Shown here piece after piece: positions 38,001-48,708 of a DNA stretch of 64,000 nt. This DNA comes from Forsythia viridissima (taxonomy: Eukaryota > Streptophyta > Magnoliopsida > Lamiales > Oleaceae), in NCBI GenBank assembly GCA_030279155.1, contig CM059036.1, positions 16,361,501 to 16,425,500 of the forward strand. The letters run 5' to 3'. The stretch's first letter is position 1. The number at the start of each line of letters is the position of its first letter. A program made the position numbers and the translations under genes. The notes under the pieces are model-generated. The model was not told where the DNA came from, did not search any database, and worked only from the letters and a program-made list of their open reading frames with translations.

Positions 38001-38554
38001 GTTAATGATCCTATGCCAATTCTAGGACAGCTTCCAAGCTTAAAAGTTCTCAGGCTTTTGGCCAACTCATACCGCGGGAAGAAAATTGTCTGCCCACAGG
38101 GAACATTCAAAGAACTTCGAGTCCTCAATCTCTGGATGCTGAAGGACTTGGAGGAATGGGTGTTGGAAGAAGGAGCAATGGAGAAACTTAAGGAGCTCAA
38201 TATCAGATGTTGTTCTAATCTGAATAACATTCCGGACAAGTTGTTGCAACAGAGGACCTTCAAGGACTTGATCCTAACAAACATGCCCGTAAAATTCAAG
38301 GAAGATATTGAGAAGAATTATTTTGGTAAAGTGTCTATTGCTGTCAACGATTACAAGTTTACTCCACTCCCGGTTAGTTTTCTTCATCAAACTGTACTCT
38401 TTTCTCTGTTTTTCCTTTTTATTCATTCCAGAACTTTGATTCTTGAATTTGATTATATCAACTCATTTGGCAGTGGGAACAAGCAGATGATTCGCCAAAT
38501 GGGGTGTCTTCCAGTGTCTATGGCTATTCAAATGGCGAAATTTCACACAACTGA
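35055..38554 (+). CDS. CC-NB-ARC-LRR disease resistance protein (NLR)
   Basis: One long exon (35055-38372) and probably a small second exon (38474-38554) encode about 1,132 residues. Residues 1-130 form an Rx-type coiled coil (EDAIE near 75 in place of EDVID). Residues about 136-337 are a linker made of two related repeats. NB-ARC follows: P-loop GELGSGKTT (384-392), kinase-2 region LIVLDGVG (461-468), GLPL near 546. About 15 LRRs run from 765 to 1085. NLRs are cytosolic immune receptors that detect pathogen effectors. Odd points: kinase 2 has G where the second Asp is usual (466) and G where Trp is usual (468), and the MHD position reads L-L-G (672-674). Unspliced, the frame would run on to 38606 with a hydrophobic tail. 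The reading frame is uninterrupted, which argues against a pseudogene. Confidence 0.92.
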
Positions 38555-38745
38555 AGCATTTTGTTCACTTTCAAGACAAGTATCATCAAGTCGAATGAAA
38601 GAATAATGTATCTTAATATCGTCATTTTAGATTGATTTTCCCAGTGTTTCTTCTTGTAGTCAAGCTTTGTGTACCTGTTTCTAATTATGAGGTGTGAAAG
38701 CTATAATATCTCGATGATTGTCCTGGATTTTACATTTTTGCTTTC

Positions 38746-38751
38746 AATAAA
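38746..38751 (+). terminator. Candidate polyadenylation signal AATAAA of the NLR gene
   Basis: AATAAA about 190 bp after the NLR stop codon, in T-rich sequence typical of plant 3' ends. Confidence 0.4.
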
Positions 38752-40420
38752 TGGTAACTTTTCAGAGAGCACCAAAGCATCGAATAGGATTATGGGACTA
38801 TGATAAATAATTGCATAAATATCTCATAATGATGGTAATAGTCCCTTGTGAATCTACTATTAGCTGCATAATTGTATACGAAATTGAGTGATTCTTAAAC
38901 TAATCTAGTTGTTGTGGGGGAAAAATTACAATTTTATTATTATTATTATTATCAATGTATTTATTTATTATTGTTGGTATATTTGTTTTTACTTATTACT
39001 TTAATTGATTAAATAATAGAATTCAAAGATTATGGGGGACGTATTAGTCCTAATGACATATTAATCACAAAGAGTTGTAATAATGAGATATATGTCGTGT
39101 TGTTTTATTCATGAGTTGTTGATGAAACACGGATATAATTAGCGCAGATAGGTTATCACATATTTTATTCATTTCTTTAGAAGAAAGTAGTTGATAAGTG
39201 TGGGAACACTTGAAGTGAATATGTTGATGCTTGTTATCACAACAAGTTTATCGGATGACTCGCCGTAGAAATTTCACATGGATAACTATCTTAGTATCAG
39301 TGGACTATCTCTCATTGACGGTTGTGAGGTTGATCCCTTCGATTTGAGATCATTATGGATATTTATGCGTTGATCGTCCCACTTTGATTGTATTAGATGT
39401 GATTGCATCCAAGAGTTACTAATATGATATTAATTGAGTTCGACGTGAACCACATGAAGATTGATGGATGACCAAGAATGTAGTGAGCGGAAATTTTTTC
39501 ATTTTTATTTTTTCTAAAAAATAAAATTTATTAAGTAATTGTGTCGCTATGAACTTTCTATCATGAATTTAATTATTTTGGTAATCAAAAGTTTGCGTGC
39601 ATTTACTTTAATTTCTTTAGATTGACAAATGTGGATTATCATTTTCATCAACGATCCTCGGTATATTTTTATTGGGTAAATTTTAAGTGTCATGTCGTAT
39701 GAAAAACCGTCTCACCCGATTTGAGTTCATCGTTATTTTCTGCCCAACTATTTAATCTAAAAATTGATCAAATGTTAAAGAGAAGAAAGCTATACAACTT
39801 AACTCCAACATAATGGCTCAAAGGGGATTCTTATTTGTACATATGGTACTTCGATATAGTGTCCCAAGTGGCATTAGAAAACCACATTCGTTTGAAAATT
39901 AGATCACTACCTATTTATATTTAGAAAATTGAAATATACTGGTTTGTTTTAACATTTTAAAAAATACTGGCCAGCTTATAAATTTCATTGATAATTACTG
40001 GAATTGCAAAATTTAATATTTTCAACTTTCACATAAATTTAGATAGTTTCAATTATCCAATTAATTACGAGATTAAAGAAAATATCGTAAATTAAAGGAT
40101 AAGCAATCTACCATATCAGTCGAACCATTATTACTCTTTGCCTTCCTTCATTTCTATCCTCCGCCAATTCAATATATACCAAAACAGCTACACGTACCTT
40201 AAATGTTGATCAATAAAACCTATAATTTTAGTTTAATTCTTCTTATTAGCTCCAACTTTATTATTATTATTTTTTGGTTCTTGTTATATTCTTCTAATAA
40301 AGTTTGACCAGTAAAAAAATAATTTTTTTGGTAAAATTATAGATAATGATGAATGACTATATGATCTTATCTAGTTATCTATTTACTTCAGATGAGTGTA
40401 TTCTAGTCAAATTGTAACAC
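38752..40420. other. Intergenic DNA
   Basis: No ORF or terminal repeat recognised. A short ATT microsatellite lies near 38935-38955. The stretch 39080-39490 is less AT-rich than its neighbours and may be an unrecognised old repeat. Confidence 0.45.
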
Positions 40421-41030
40421 CCATTGAAACCCTATAAATAAGGGTTATTTATAGGGTTATTGTTACACACTTGATCTCTTAATTTTCTTCTATTTTCGTC
40501 TCTTTTTTCTTAGTTTCATAACACGTTATCAGTACGATAGAGCTCATTCAAAATAGAGAGAATATTTGAGATAGTTTAGAAAATTTGCAGAATGTGGGCA
40601 GCTTGTGCATCTGTGATCAAACATTGATATATTAATGCTCCGGGCTCCGATCGTTGTGAAATTTTAATGAATTTTGAATTCATAGAAGAATCTGGACAGC
40701 TTGTGCAGTCGTGATAAATCACTGATATCTCAACACTCTGTGATACGATCGTTATGAAATTTTGACAGAAAGTTTAAAACCCATTGTTCTTCAAATCCAC
40801 TGGTTAGTATCAAGATCTAACGGTTCATTCGTAAGGCAACGTGAACAGTAATAAATTTGGAATTGGTACTAATTTCAACAAATGACTATTTTCCTATTCC
40901 AAGTAAGTTTATTCTTACAAATCTTTTGATTATATTTTGTAAGATTGGATTTATATGATTTTTGAATTTTTTTATCGATAAATATTTTATTTTAACAAAT
41001 TAAATACTTTTAAAGAAGTAAAATTGTGTT

Positions 41031-42480
41031 GATATTCTTGAAGAAACATTACAAAACTAAATAAATATTCAGGAAGAATATTTTTTTGGTTATTCATGAA
41101 AAAATCAAAATTTTATACAAACCCAATATTCTATAAGAATATTATGTTAGCCCTGAAGATTAACTTTATACAAGTCTAAGTTCTATAAATATGTTAATGC
41201 TCTCGAAGAGTACAATATTATATTAATATTCTAGAAGAATGTTACTTGTCCCTAAACAACGAGACATCACAAATTTAATATTTCAGAAGAATATTGAATT
41301 ATTGCTTTCGAAGAAGCAAAATTTTCTTGTATCGATATTATTGAAGAAAATTATATCGTTTTTCTTGAAGAATTATCTATTATTAAGAATCAATATTCTA
41401 AAAGAATATTGTATAATATTTTGAAAGAAACATAACTCTGCAAATATCAATATTCTATTAGAATATTATTTGCTGCCGAAGAAAATAATTGTATAAGATC
41501 TAAACATTTATTATATTTTTGTTCCTGATGAGTAAACTCTTACATAATTTAGTATTTCTAAATAACAATATGTTGTTGCTCCTGAAGTAGTAAATCATTA
41601 TATTAATATTCCAGTAGAATATTACTTGCTCCCGAAGAGCATAAATTTTGTAAGATGTAATATTAAGTTATTGTTCCGCTAAAGCATAAAATTTATACTT
41701 GTCAATGTCTTTAAAAAATATTGAGTTCGTCTTGAAGAAGAACAATTATTGGTATATTAATATTTTATAAAAATATTGTATTAATACTCCTGAAGAAGTA
41801 TAACGTTATGAATATTAATATTCTAAAAGAAAATGATATTGTTGTTCTTGAAGAAACACAAGGTATAGAAATATTCTAGAAGAATACAGTGTTGCTCTTG
41901 AAGAAGCATAACTTAATTAAACGAATATTATATGATTGCTCTTGAAGAAGCATAAATTTGTACATATCAATATTCTAGAAGAATATTGTCGTGTTGTTTT
42001 TGAGAAGCGCAGCGTTACATAAAATAATTTCTAATTGAATATTATGACATTTTTTATTAGAAAGGCACACATTTATATACTTTGTTAATATTTTCGAAGA
42101 AACATTCTTTCTTATATATACCAATATTCTTGGAAATATTGCTTTGTTCTTGATGAACATATTTATGAACAAATATTGTGTTGATACTCCTGAAGAATAT
42201 CATGTTGTAGTTTTTGAATCATAAACTTTATACATATCAATATTTTATAAGAATATTGTGTTGTTGCTCTTTATGAGTGTACATTACAAGATTTGTTTTT
42301 AATTATTTTTTTTCTGAACAAAAACAATTTTACAATTCTATTAATATTTTAGATGAATATTAAGTTGTTGCTTTTAAAAGAAAAAAAAAATACAACCTAA
42401 TAATATAATATTCTAGAAGAATATTTTATTGTTGCATCTAAAGAATATTACTTGCTTCCGAAAAACTAATATTATAAGAT
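41031..42480 (+). repeat. Array of about 20 palindromic units around AATATTCTAGAAGAATATT
   Basis: Degenerate units of about 45-65 bp repeat across the leader of Copia element 4. Each carries an 8-bp inverted repeat AATATTCT/AGAATATT around a 2-4 nt loop, often followed by a second small inverted repeat of the TTGCTCTTGAAGAAGCA type. Clear examples lie near 41128, 41226, 41393, 41447, 41604, 41868, 41968, 42238 and 42409. The TTCTAGAA core fits the TTCnnGAA heat-shock element pattern. No long ORF runs through it. Confidence 0.8.
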
Positions 42481-42939
42481 CGTTGAATTAAATATTTTCG
42501 CGAACCTGAAGTTCGTTAATCCAAGGAATTTTATGTTTTAACATGTTATTTAAATCATTTAGATTTCAGACATGGCGACAATAGTTACGTACCTATTGTA
42601 TATACATACATCTCACGAATCTTTCAAAGAGAAAAAAAGATAATAATGATGAAACAAAAAATTTGTTATTTATTTTGTTTTAATTTGTACTACATTAATA
42701 TTAATACAATTAAACAAGTACTATGTTGAACTAGAATGTCCTAACTTTTTTATTGATTAGCATTATTAGTTAGACCATCTCGGATCAATATGATGCAAAT
42801 TATTAATGAGAATATCTATTGAAAACCAGAATATTTTTTAAAATAATGAATTCTCAGGTGATGATTGTTCTCATGGTATATAAACCAGTGGACATCCACT
42901 AGCTAAAATCAGGACTGAATTTTCTGCATTTCTGAAAAT

Positions 42940-43675
42940 TATTTAGGGTGATATATGGGGCCTCGTCACTCTCCACATTTACCATCTAGATAATATTTGT
43001 TTCTAATAGATACATCTACTAGATGTTTGTATGATGTTATTATTCGCAACATGAAGTTTGTGAGATTACTTACTCAAATTTTAAATTATGAGCATAATTT
43101 TCAGATTATACAATAAAGACGTGTTTCTTGTTAATGCTAGTGAGCTTAAATCTCAAACATTTAATAAATTTTAGTTGAGATGACGATAAATAGTTTTATA
43201 TGCTAACATATTATGTTTTCTAGATCTTTGTACAAAACAATACGAACTAGAAGATCGACAGGTAACTTATTTGTAAGTTATACAATTGACAAGTGTATTT
43301 ACTGACCAAAGAGATTAAATCAAATCTCATATTCCAGTTGTAAATGCTCCAATTTATATTGACGTTCTTGAATGACAATCCATTAACATTATATCTGGTA
43401 AATTAACGACAAGCCTGAAGTGTGCTGATATTTGATTCCAAAAATCCTCAAATTAAAAATAGAGCCAATTGTAAAGATGGTCATATTGAGGAGGCGTATA
43501 CTCTTAAATAGTATATAGACATAACGAATTATAAAACCTTAGAAGAGGTTCAGCTAGCTCAAATAATAAAATGAAGAGATCTCGATAAGTTATGTCGCTA
43601 TGAGAAAGAAATGGATTCAAAAATGAAATGTTGTTGACAACACTTTTGTATATAATGTGTCGCTTTATATTATAA
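42940..43675 (+). pseudogene. Copia element 4 pol remnant (integrase and connecting region)
   Basis: Translating across frames gives recognisable pieces of a Copia polyprotein in the right order. These are GDIWGP near 42948 (integrase core start), FVRLLTQIL near 43060, KSHIPVVNAPIYIDV near 43325 and EEISISYVA near 43575. Stops and frameshifts are very frequent, so this is the oldest element in the window. Confidence 0.7.
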
Positions 43676-43926
43676 AAGGTAGCAAGGATATTGAATAAAA
43701 TATGTCAAAGAATTAATTGGCCAAATAAAAGGATGCAAATCAAGTAAATTGAACTTACTAGAGAAACCTAGAGTTTTTGGACCTACAATTAGAACACTTG
43801 AATGTGAATACTTATGCGGAAAAAAAATAAAAAAAATTGAAGTCGTAACATATAATGCACGACTCTTAACATTATGAATTTTGCAAAGCTTATGTAAGAC
43901 AATCACAAGTCGATATCTTATTAGCC

Positions 43927-44641
43927 TGTTGTTAACCTCCAAAAATAGTTGCCAACATGAGCCCCACGTCTCCTCTTCCTACGTATATTTCCCCTCATGC
44001 TTGGACTACCGCGTGGTTTATTCAACCACGTAGATAAGTATCGGACCAGGTGGATATGCAGCAAAAGATAAAGAGAAAACACTATGGTAGAGGTAATAGC
44101 TTGGGGGTCCCTAACTATCGATTTCCCTGGTGGTTATAACACTTGAAAAATAATTAGTATAGAGGACTTGATATTTCTTATGAGAGTAATGATTTCAACA
44201 TCCCCTTCTTGTGGAAATAAACATAGTATTTATAGGCAAATTCTACAAGAATGATCTCCTTCGATGTGCGACACGTGGTTCCATCAGAAGGATTCTTGAG
44301 TCAACATCTTTGGTGTCACATCATTAGCATTAATGAGAGAGTCACTTTCAGCCGCAGACTAAGGGGCTATGACTGTGACAAGTCGCATTGACAGGCAGTC
44401 CTATCAGTCTTTTCAAGATTTAACCACGGGTTTGGTAGGGAAGGCTTCCTTAGCAAGCAACCAGGGTCGGACATTAATAGCCTCGGTTATTCAAGCTACA
44501 CGGCCTAGACAACCTCGGTTATATAATCTCCTCGGCGCAACAGCCTCAGAGAAGGGTTGAGCTAAAGCATGTTGACTTTGACCGTGTCCACGTAGAGCCT
44601 CAAGTGGGATTGCTTTGCCCACGTGGGATTGGGACGTAACA
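43927..44641 (-). repeat. Putative 3' LTR of Tat-type Gypsy element
   Basis: On the minus strand the 715-bp segment starts TGTTACGTCCCAATCC right after a purine-rich GGAATTGGAGGACTAT (polypurine tract) and ends GGTTAACAACA. It therefore has TG...CA ends. A TATA-like GCCTATAAATAC (minus, 44226-44237) lies inside. The position fits a 3' LTR downstream of the minus-strand pol at 48.7-50.2 kb. The 5' partner was not found, so ends are tentative. Confidence 0.6.
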
Positions 44642-44888
44642 ATAGTCCTCCAATTCCAGGCCCCATTGTTTATGTGGAGTGCTGGGCTTGGTGAGAAGTA
44701 GAAGTGAAAGACCATACGGGGTACTGGACTCAGGGATGCACTGCGTGGATGATATGTTTTTGTAATAAAATTGTTGTAATAGTTTTACATAATACAGTCC
44801 CACAAGCTCGGGATCAGACATTTATGTGGGGTACCGTACTTGTCATACGCAATTTTTATATTTGGAACTAATGCCTAAGGTTAGCCCT

Positions 44889-45560
44889 AAGGTTTGTGGA
44901 AGCCTTAATGGGAAAACACCAGACAGAGGTAGTCCCAAGCCGGTGTGCAGAATCCTTAAGGAAGAGGCACTAGGCAGAGGCAGTCCCAAAAGAGAGGCCA
45001 AGCCACCATGTGGAAGCCTTAAGGAAGACGCAGCTAGTGGAGGCAGTCCCAAGAGGGAGGCCAAGCCACCGTGTAGAAGCCTTAAGGAAGACGCAGCTAG
45101 TGGAGGCAGTCCAAAAAGAGAGGCCAAGCCGGCATGCGGAAGCCTTAAGAAAGAGGCACCAGGCGGAGGCAGTCCCAAGATGGATACCAAGCCTCTGTAC
45201 GGAAGCCTTAAGGAAGAGGCACCATGCGGAGGTAGTCCCAAGAGGGAGGCCAAGCCGCCATGCAGAAACCTTAAAGAAAAGGCACAATGTGGAGGCAGTC
45301 CCAAGAGAGAGGCCAAGCCGTCGTGCAGAAGCCTTAAGGAAGACGCAGCTAGCGGAGGCAGCCCCAAGGGAGAGGCCAAGCTGCCGTGCGGAAGCCTTAA
45401 GGAAGAGACACCAGGTGGAGGCAGTCCCAAGAAGGAGGCCAAGCCGCCGTCGGAAGCCTTAAGGAAGAGGCACCAGGCGGAGGCAGTCCCAAGAAGGAGG
45501 CCAAGCTGCCGTGCGGAAGCCTTAAGGAAGAGGCACCATGCGGAGGCAGTCCTAAGAGGG
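44889..45560. repeat. 63-bp tandem repeat array, about 10-11 units
   Basis: Units start at the motif GGAAGCCTTAAGGAAGA (for example AAGCCTT at 45014, 45077, 45140, 45203, 45329 and 45392) with a 63-bp period; one unit is 62 bp. Because 63 is divisible by three, both strands stay open and yield repetitive 21-residue translations (GSLKEEA..GSPKREAKPPC on plus). Inter-unit identity is high but variable. It lies in the 3' region of the Tat element, between the antisense ORF and the LTR. Confidence 0.95.
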
Positions 45561-45850
45561 AGGGCTGTTGGAGGTTGTAATCATTACATGGGTATGAGGA
45601 GTATAGAACGTCTTGTTGGGCGTGCTGAAAAGACAGCTGTAGGCATTTAATGCGCCTTATTCGTTAGAGGTAAGTATGTCATATCCGACCCTCGCACATG
45701 CGCGAGTTGGTATGACCGTGTATCTTAGAACGTTGATCAAGGGTTATTTGCACGGACGTTTGAATTCAAAGGCTGAGATGATCTTCCTGTTTAGATGGCT
45801 AGGATGGATCTTGATTTTGATCCGACAGCCATGGATTGGCTAGCTTTTTC

Positions 45851-45860
45851 TTATAAAAAG
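45851..45860 (+). promoter_or_regulatory. Candidate TATA box of the antisense ORF
   Basis: TTATAAAAAG lies about 200 bp upstream of the ATG at 46060 and is followed by a CT-rich stretch (46018-46032) that resembles a plant 5' UTR pyrimidine patch. Motif evidence only. Confidence 0.3.
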
Positions 45861-46059
45861 ATAGGGAAGTTTTTCATATCAACATTTTTGTTGACATTGT
45901 GTTTGTGCGTGTTAAGCAAGAAAAGAGAGATCTTTCGGCCACCGCCTTTCCAGTGTGAACGAGATATTCCAGCGACCTTTCGGTGGGAGAGGACTTCTAG
46001 TTTTAGGTACCCACTAAACTCTCTCTCTCTTTTTATTTTGCTTTGTGTTTGTGGAGAGG

Positions 46060-48384
46060 ATGTCTGGTCTGGTAGAAGCTATTGCGGCCATAGGAGAGCC
46101 GGTTAATATTGGAGGTGGTACTTCTCCAGAAGTTTCTCCGTCAGCGGCCACGGTGAGACCCATCCGAGGCGTTAACACTGTCACCGGAGAAGAGTTTGCT
46201 ATAATCCCATCAGCTGAGGACGACCTGGCTCTTGGTCCTTCGAGCAGCGACGTCATGGGACAAGGTCCATCTGTTAGTGGCAGATGGGCTGCAATGGATG
46301 TCCCCTCGGTTGCGATCGAGGTTGACCTGGTAAATATTAGGAGGATGTTCCAAGTTCCCAATGATATAGAGCTTCACATCCTGGGGCCCAATGAGAGGGC
46401 GTGTTTTCCTAGGAGGGGTTGTGCCACCGTGCACTTTCAGTCCCTCAATGCGGGGATGAGGCTACCTTTGGATCCATTTTATAGGAGGGTTCTTCGAGCC
46501 TATGGTTTAGCATCTACCCAGGTAGCTCCTAACGGCTGAAGCCAAATGGCGGGGAGTCTTTATTTGTGGTTCAGGCACTCTCTCAAATTTGAGATGCCTC
46601 TGCATGTCTTTCAAATAGTTTATCTCCCAAAGAAGTTGCCAGAGAAAAAGGATAAGGGAGAGGAAGCAGGTTGGTATTACTTTAGCACGTGGAGATCGCA
46701 CAAGCTATTTGTGTTGGACTGCCCTTCCTCTATAAAGCATTGGAAGGAGGGTGGTTGTTGGGTGTCTAGAACTGGCAGAGAGTGTTGGATGATCCGGAGC
46801 CCGATTTGAGCGTGTCCAGCTTCTATGGAGTTGCGAGTGAGTGGTTTGGAAGGGTGGGGGTTGTTTTTGTAGTATTCGTATAACTCAGTGTATATTTTTT
46901 CTATTTTGTAGACGCCCTTCCTCGGTGTGAGTTAAAGGAGGAGGAGCTCGATATCATCCGTGCTATTTATACCCATTCGTCGGGACAGAGGAGGTTTGAC
47001 GTGCTTTTGAAAGTGCCTAGGCACTTAATTGAACTTGGGCAGATGACTAGGAGAGGTTTGTATCTTATTTGTCGCATACTCCATCAGCCTATTTGTTCTA
47101 ACCTGAAGTTGGCTCTTTTGCAGATGATTTTGAGCAAGGTAAGAGGCCGAAGCCACCCCTTGCTAGGATGATGGCAGCCAAGGTAAGGGAACTTCGTCCT
47201 GGGTCCTCTGAAGACGGTTGCCAAAAGAGGAGAATAGAGGATGCAAGCAGGGAAGCCGTTCGAGAAGAGGCGCAAAAAGCTATTACGGAGGTTGTGTCCT
47301 CCGAAAAAGATGAACAGTTGGTGAAAAAGTAAAAAACTGCTCCGGTTCGTGCGAGGCCGACTCTAAGGAGGATAATGAGCGGTGCTAGGTCAGCATGGAA
47401 GTCGGTCAGTAAGAGAAAATTGGTAGAGGTGATTGAACTGCTCATAGTTCATCCTCCAGATCCCAACCAACGCCGTTTGGCAGTGACTGCCTCTGGCGTT
47501 GCTTTGGATGATGCACCTGCTGGGGCGTCGAAGAAGAGAGACTGTACAGGCGAAGCTTCTTCTACTGCTTCAAAGTCGAGGAGGCTATTCAGTAGGTTGG
47601 TTGGAGAATTGGAGAGGAAGCTCCCGGTCCTTTAACTAAGAACTTGGAGTTCTATCTAGCTCTAGGAGCGGAGGGGTTCCAAAGGTATCTTAATAAGCCA
47701 TGGAAGCCTTTCTTGGGAGAAGGGAAGGCCGAGGATTGGATGGAAGCGTCTTTGGCTTGTTCCATCCGTTCGGCGACTACACATATGAAGTCCTTTGTGG
47801 CAATGAGGGAGTTGAAGAAGAAAATGGCTGACACATCGGAGGTTATCTCCCAAACTGATCAAATCAAAGATTGCCTTGATAGTACAGTGGCACTGGCTGA
47901 AAGTGCCAAACTGGTGTATGAGAAGGCGAAGTTAGACATGGCAGAGGCTAAGAGTCAAGTAGCTATACTGACGAAGAAGCTCGATGATGCCTTAAATGCT
48001 CAGAACATAGCCTCGTAGGCATTGGAGGTGGCCAACAGGAAGAACCGTCAATTGGCTGCAGAGGCTAATACGAGGGAGGAGGAGATTGCAAAACTTAAGG
48101 CTGAATTGGAGACGTGTTTAAAGGAGAATGTGGGGGTGGAGTTCGTTAGGGATGCTGTAATGGCCGAGAAGGAGGATCTGGCCAAAAAACTCCAGGATAT
48201 CGATGCTAATTTTGTTGCCAACTTTCATCTATCGGAGGCATACACCAGTTTTTCAAATTACTTTACGAGTGTTGGGCAACAAGAAGTCGTTACTGCGCTT
48301 CGTACCGAGCATCCAGATTTCGACTTTTCTTCCCTTGAGGCCAAGTTCCCTCCAATGGATATAGCAGATCCTCTTGATGAGTAG
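46060..48384 (+). pseudogene. Antisense extra ORF of a Tat element (putative gypsy-type transposon protein)
   Basis: Starting at ATG 46060 (MSGLVEAIAAIGEP), the frame reaches a region resembling the plant 'putative gypsy type transposon' family (PF04195), with ELHILGPNERACFPRRG and NAGMRLPLDPFYRRVLRAYGL. TGA at 46537 interrupts it, and the frame continues to 46809. A Lys/Ser-rich middle part follows with frame changes (47375-47635), possibly across introns. Then comes a coiled-coil segment (NRKNRQLAAEANTREEEIAKLKAEL) with TAG at 48016, ending PMDIADPLDE. The strand is opposite to the integrase that ends 325 bp further on. Tat-lineage elements are known to carry extra ORFs, some antisense between pol and the 3' LTR; their function is unknown. 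The gap 48385-48708 holds no gene. Confidence 0.75.
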
Positions 48385-48708
48385 CTTAGATTTTTCTCTC
48401 TTTTTTGTAAGAAATCCTCTGAAGAGGCTCCTATGTACCTAACTTGCTTATTAGTAAAGTATCTTTTGAGGCATCGTCTATTTTCGTTAATTTGTTCCAA
48501 AAATATTTACAAGACACATGACTAGCTTCTGAAAAAATATCTTAAGAACCGGTTATTCACAGCTATAAAGGAAAAATAACTTAGTCTTTATATAAACGTT
48601 TGATAGCACTGGTATACAGGCTCGTTGTTAAAAGAAAGATGGTGCGCATCTTTAAAGAAGAGGCCATTCCCTCTTGCGTATAAATAACAGAATTAAATGG
48701 TAACATTC

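Larger units (their letters stand above)
40421..43926 (+). mobile_element. Highly decayed Copia element 4 (LTR end, leader, pol remnants)
   Basis: A promoter-like CCCTATAAATAAGG (about 40430-40443) and an LTR-type end TTTCATAACA (to 40523) are followed by CGTTATCAGTACGA. The latter matches a primer-site motif common to one group of plant Copia elements (usually CGTTATCAGCACGA). A repeat-rich leader follows, then integrase and linker relics at 42940-43675. The left end of the 5' LTR could not be fixed and no 3' LTR was found. The element is cut on the right by the Tat LTR that starts at 43927. Confidence 0.7.

Noticed and set aside
38373..38606. Hydrophobic C-terminal extension of the NLR as the main product
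   Set aside because: The segment starts with a GT donor and ends with an AG acceptor in phase 0, and the spliced exon gives a sensible hydrophilic end. The long form is kept only as a possible retained-intron product.
41031..42480. CRISPR array
   Set aside because: The units are degenerate palindromes without constant-length unique spacers, in a plant nuclear retrotransposon.
44826..45650. 274-codon plus-strand ORF (and 199-codon minus-strand ORF) with repetitive translation
   Set aside because: Both come from a 63-bp tandem array whose period is a multiple of three. Neither resembles a known protein, so they are not reported as genes.
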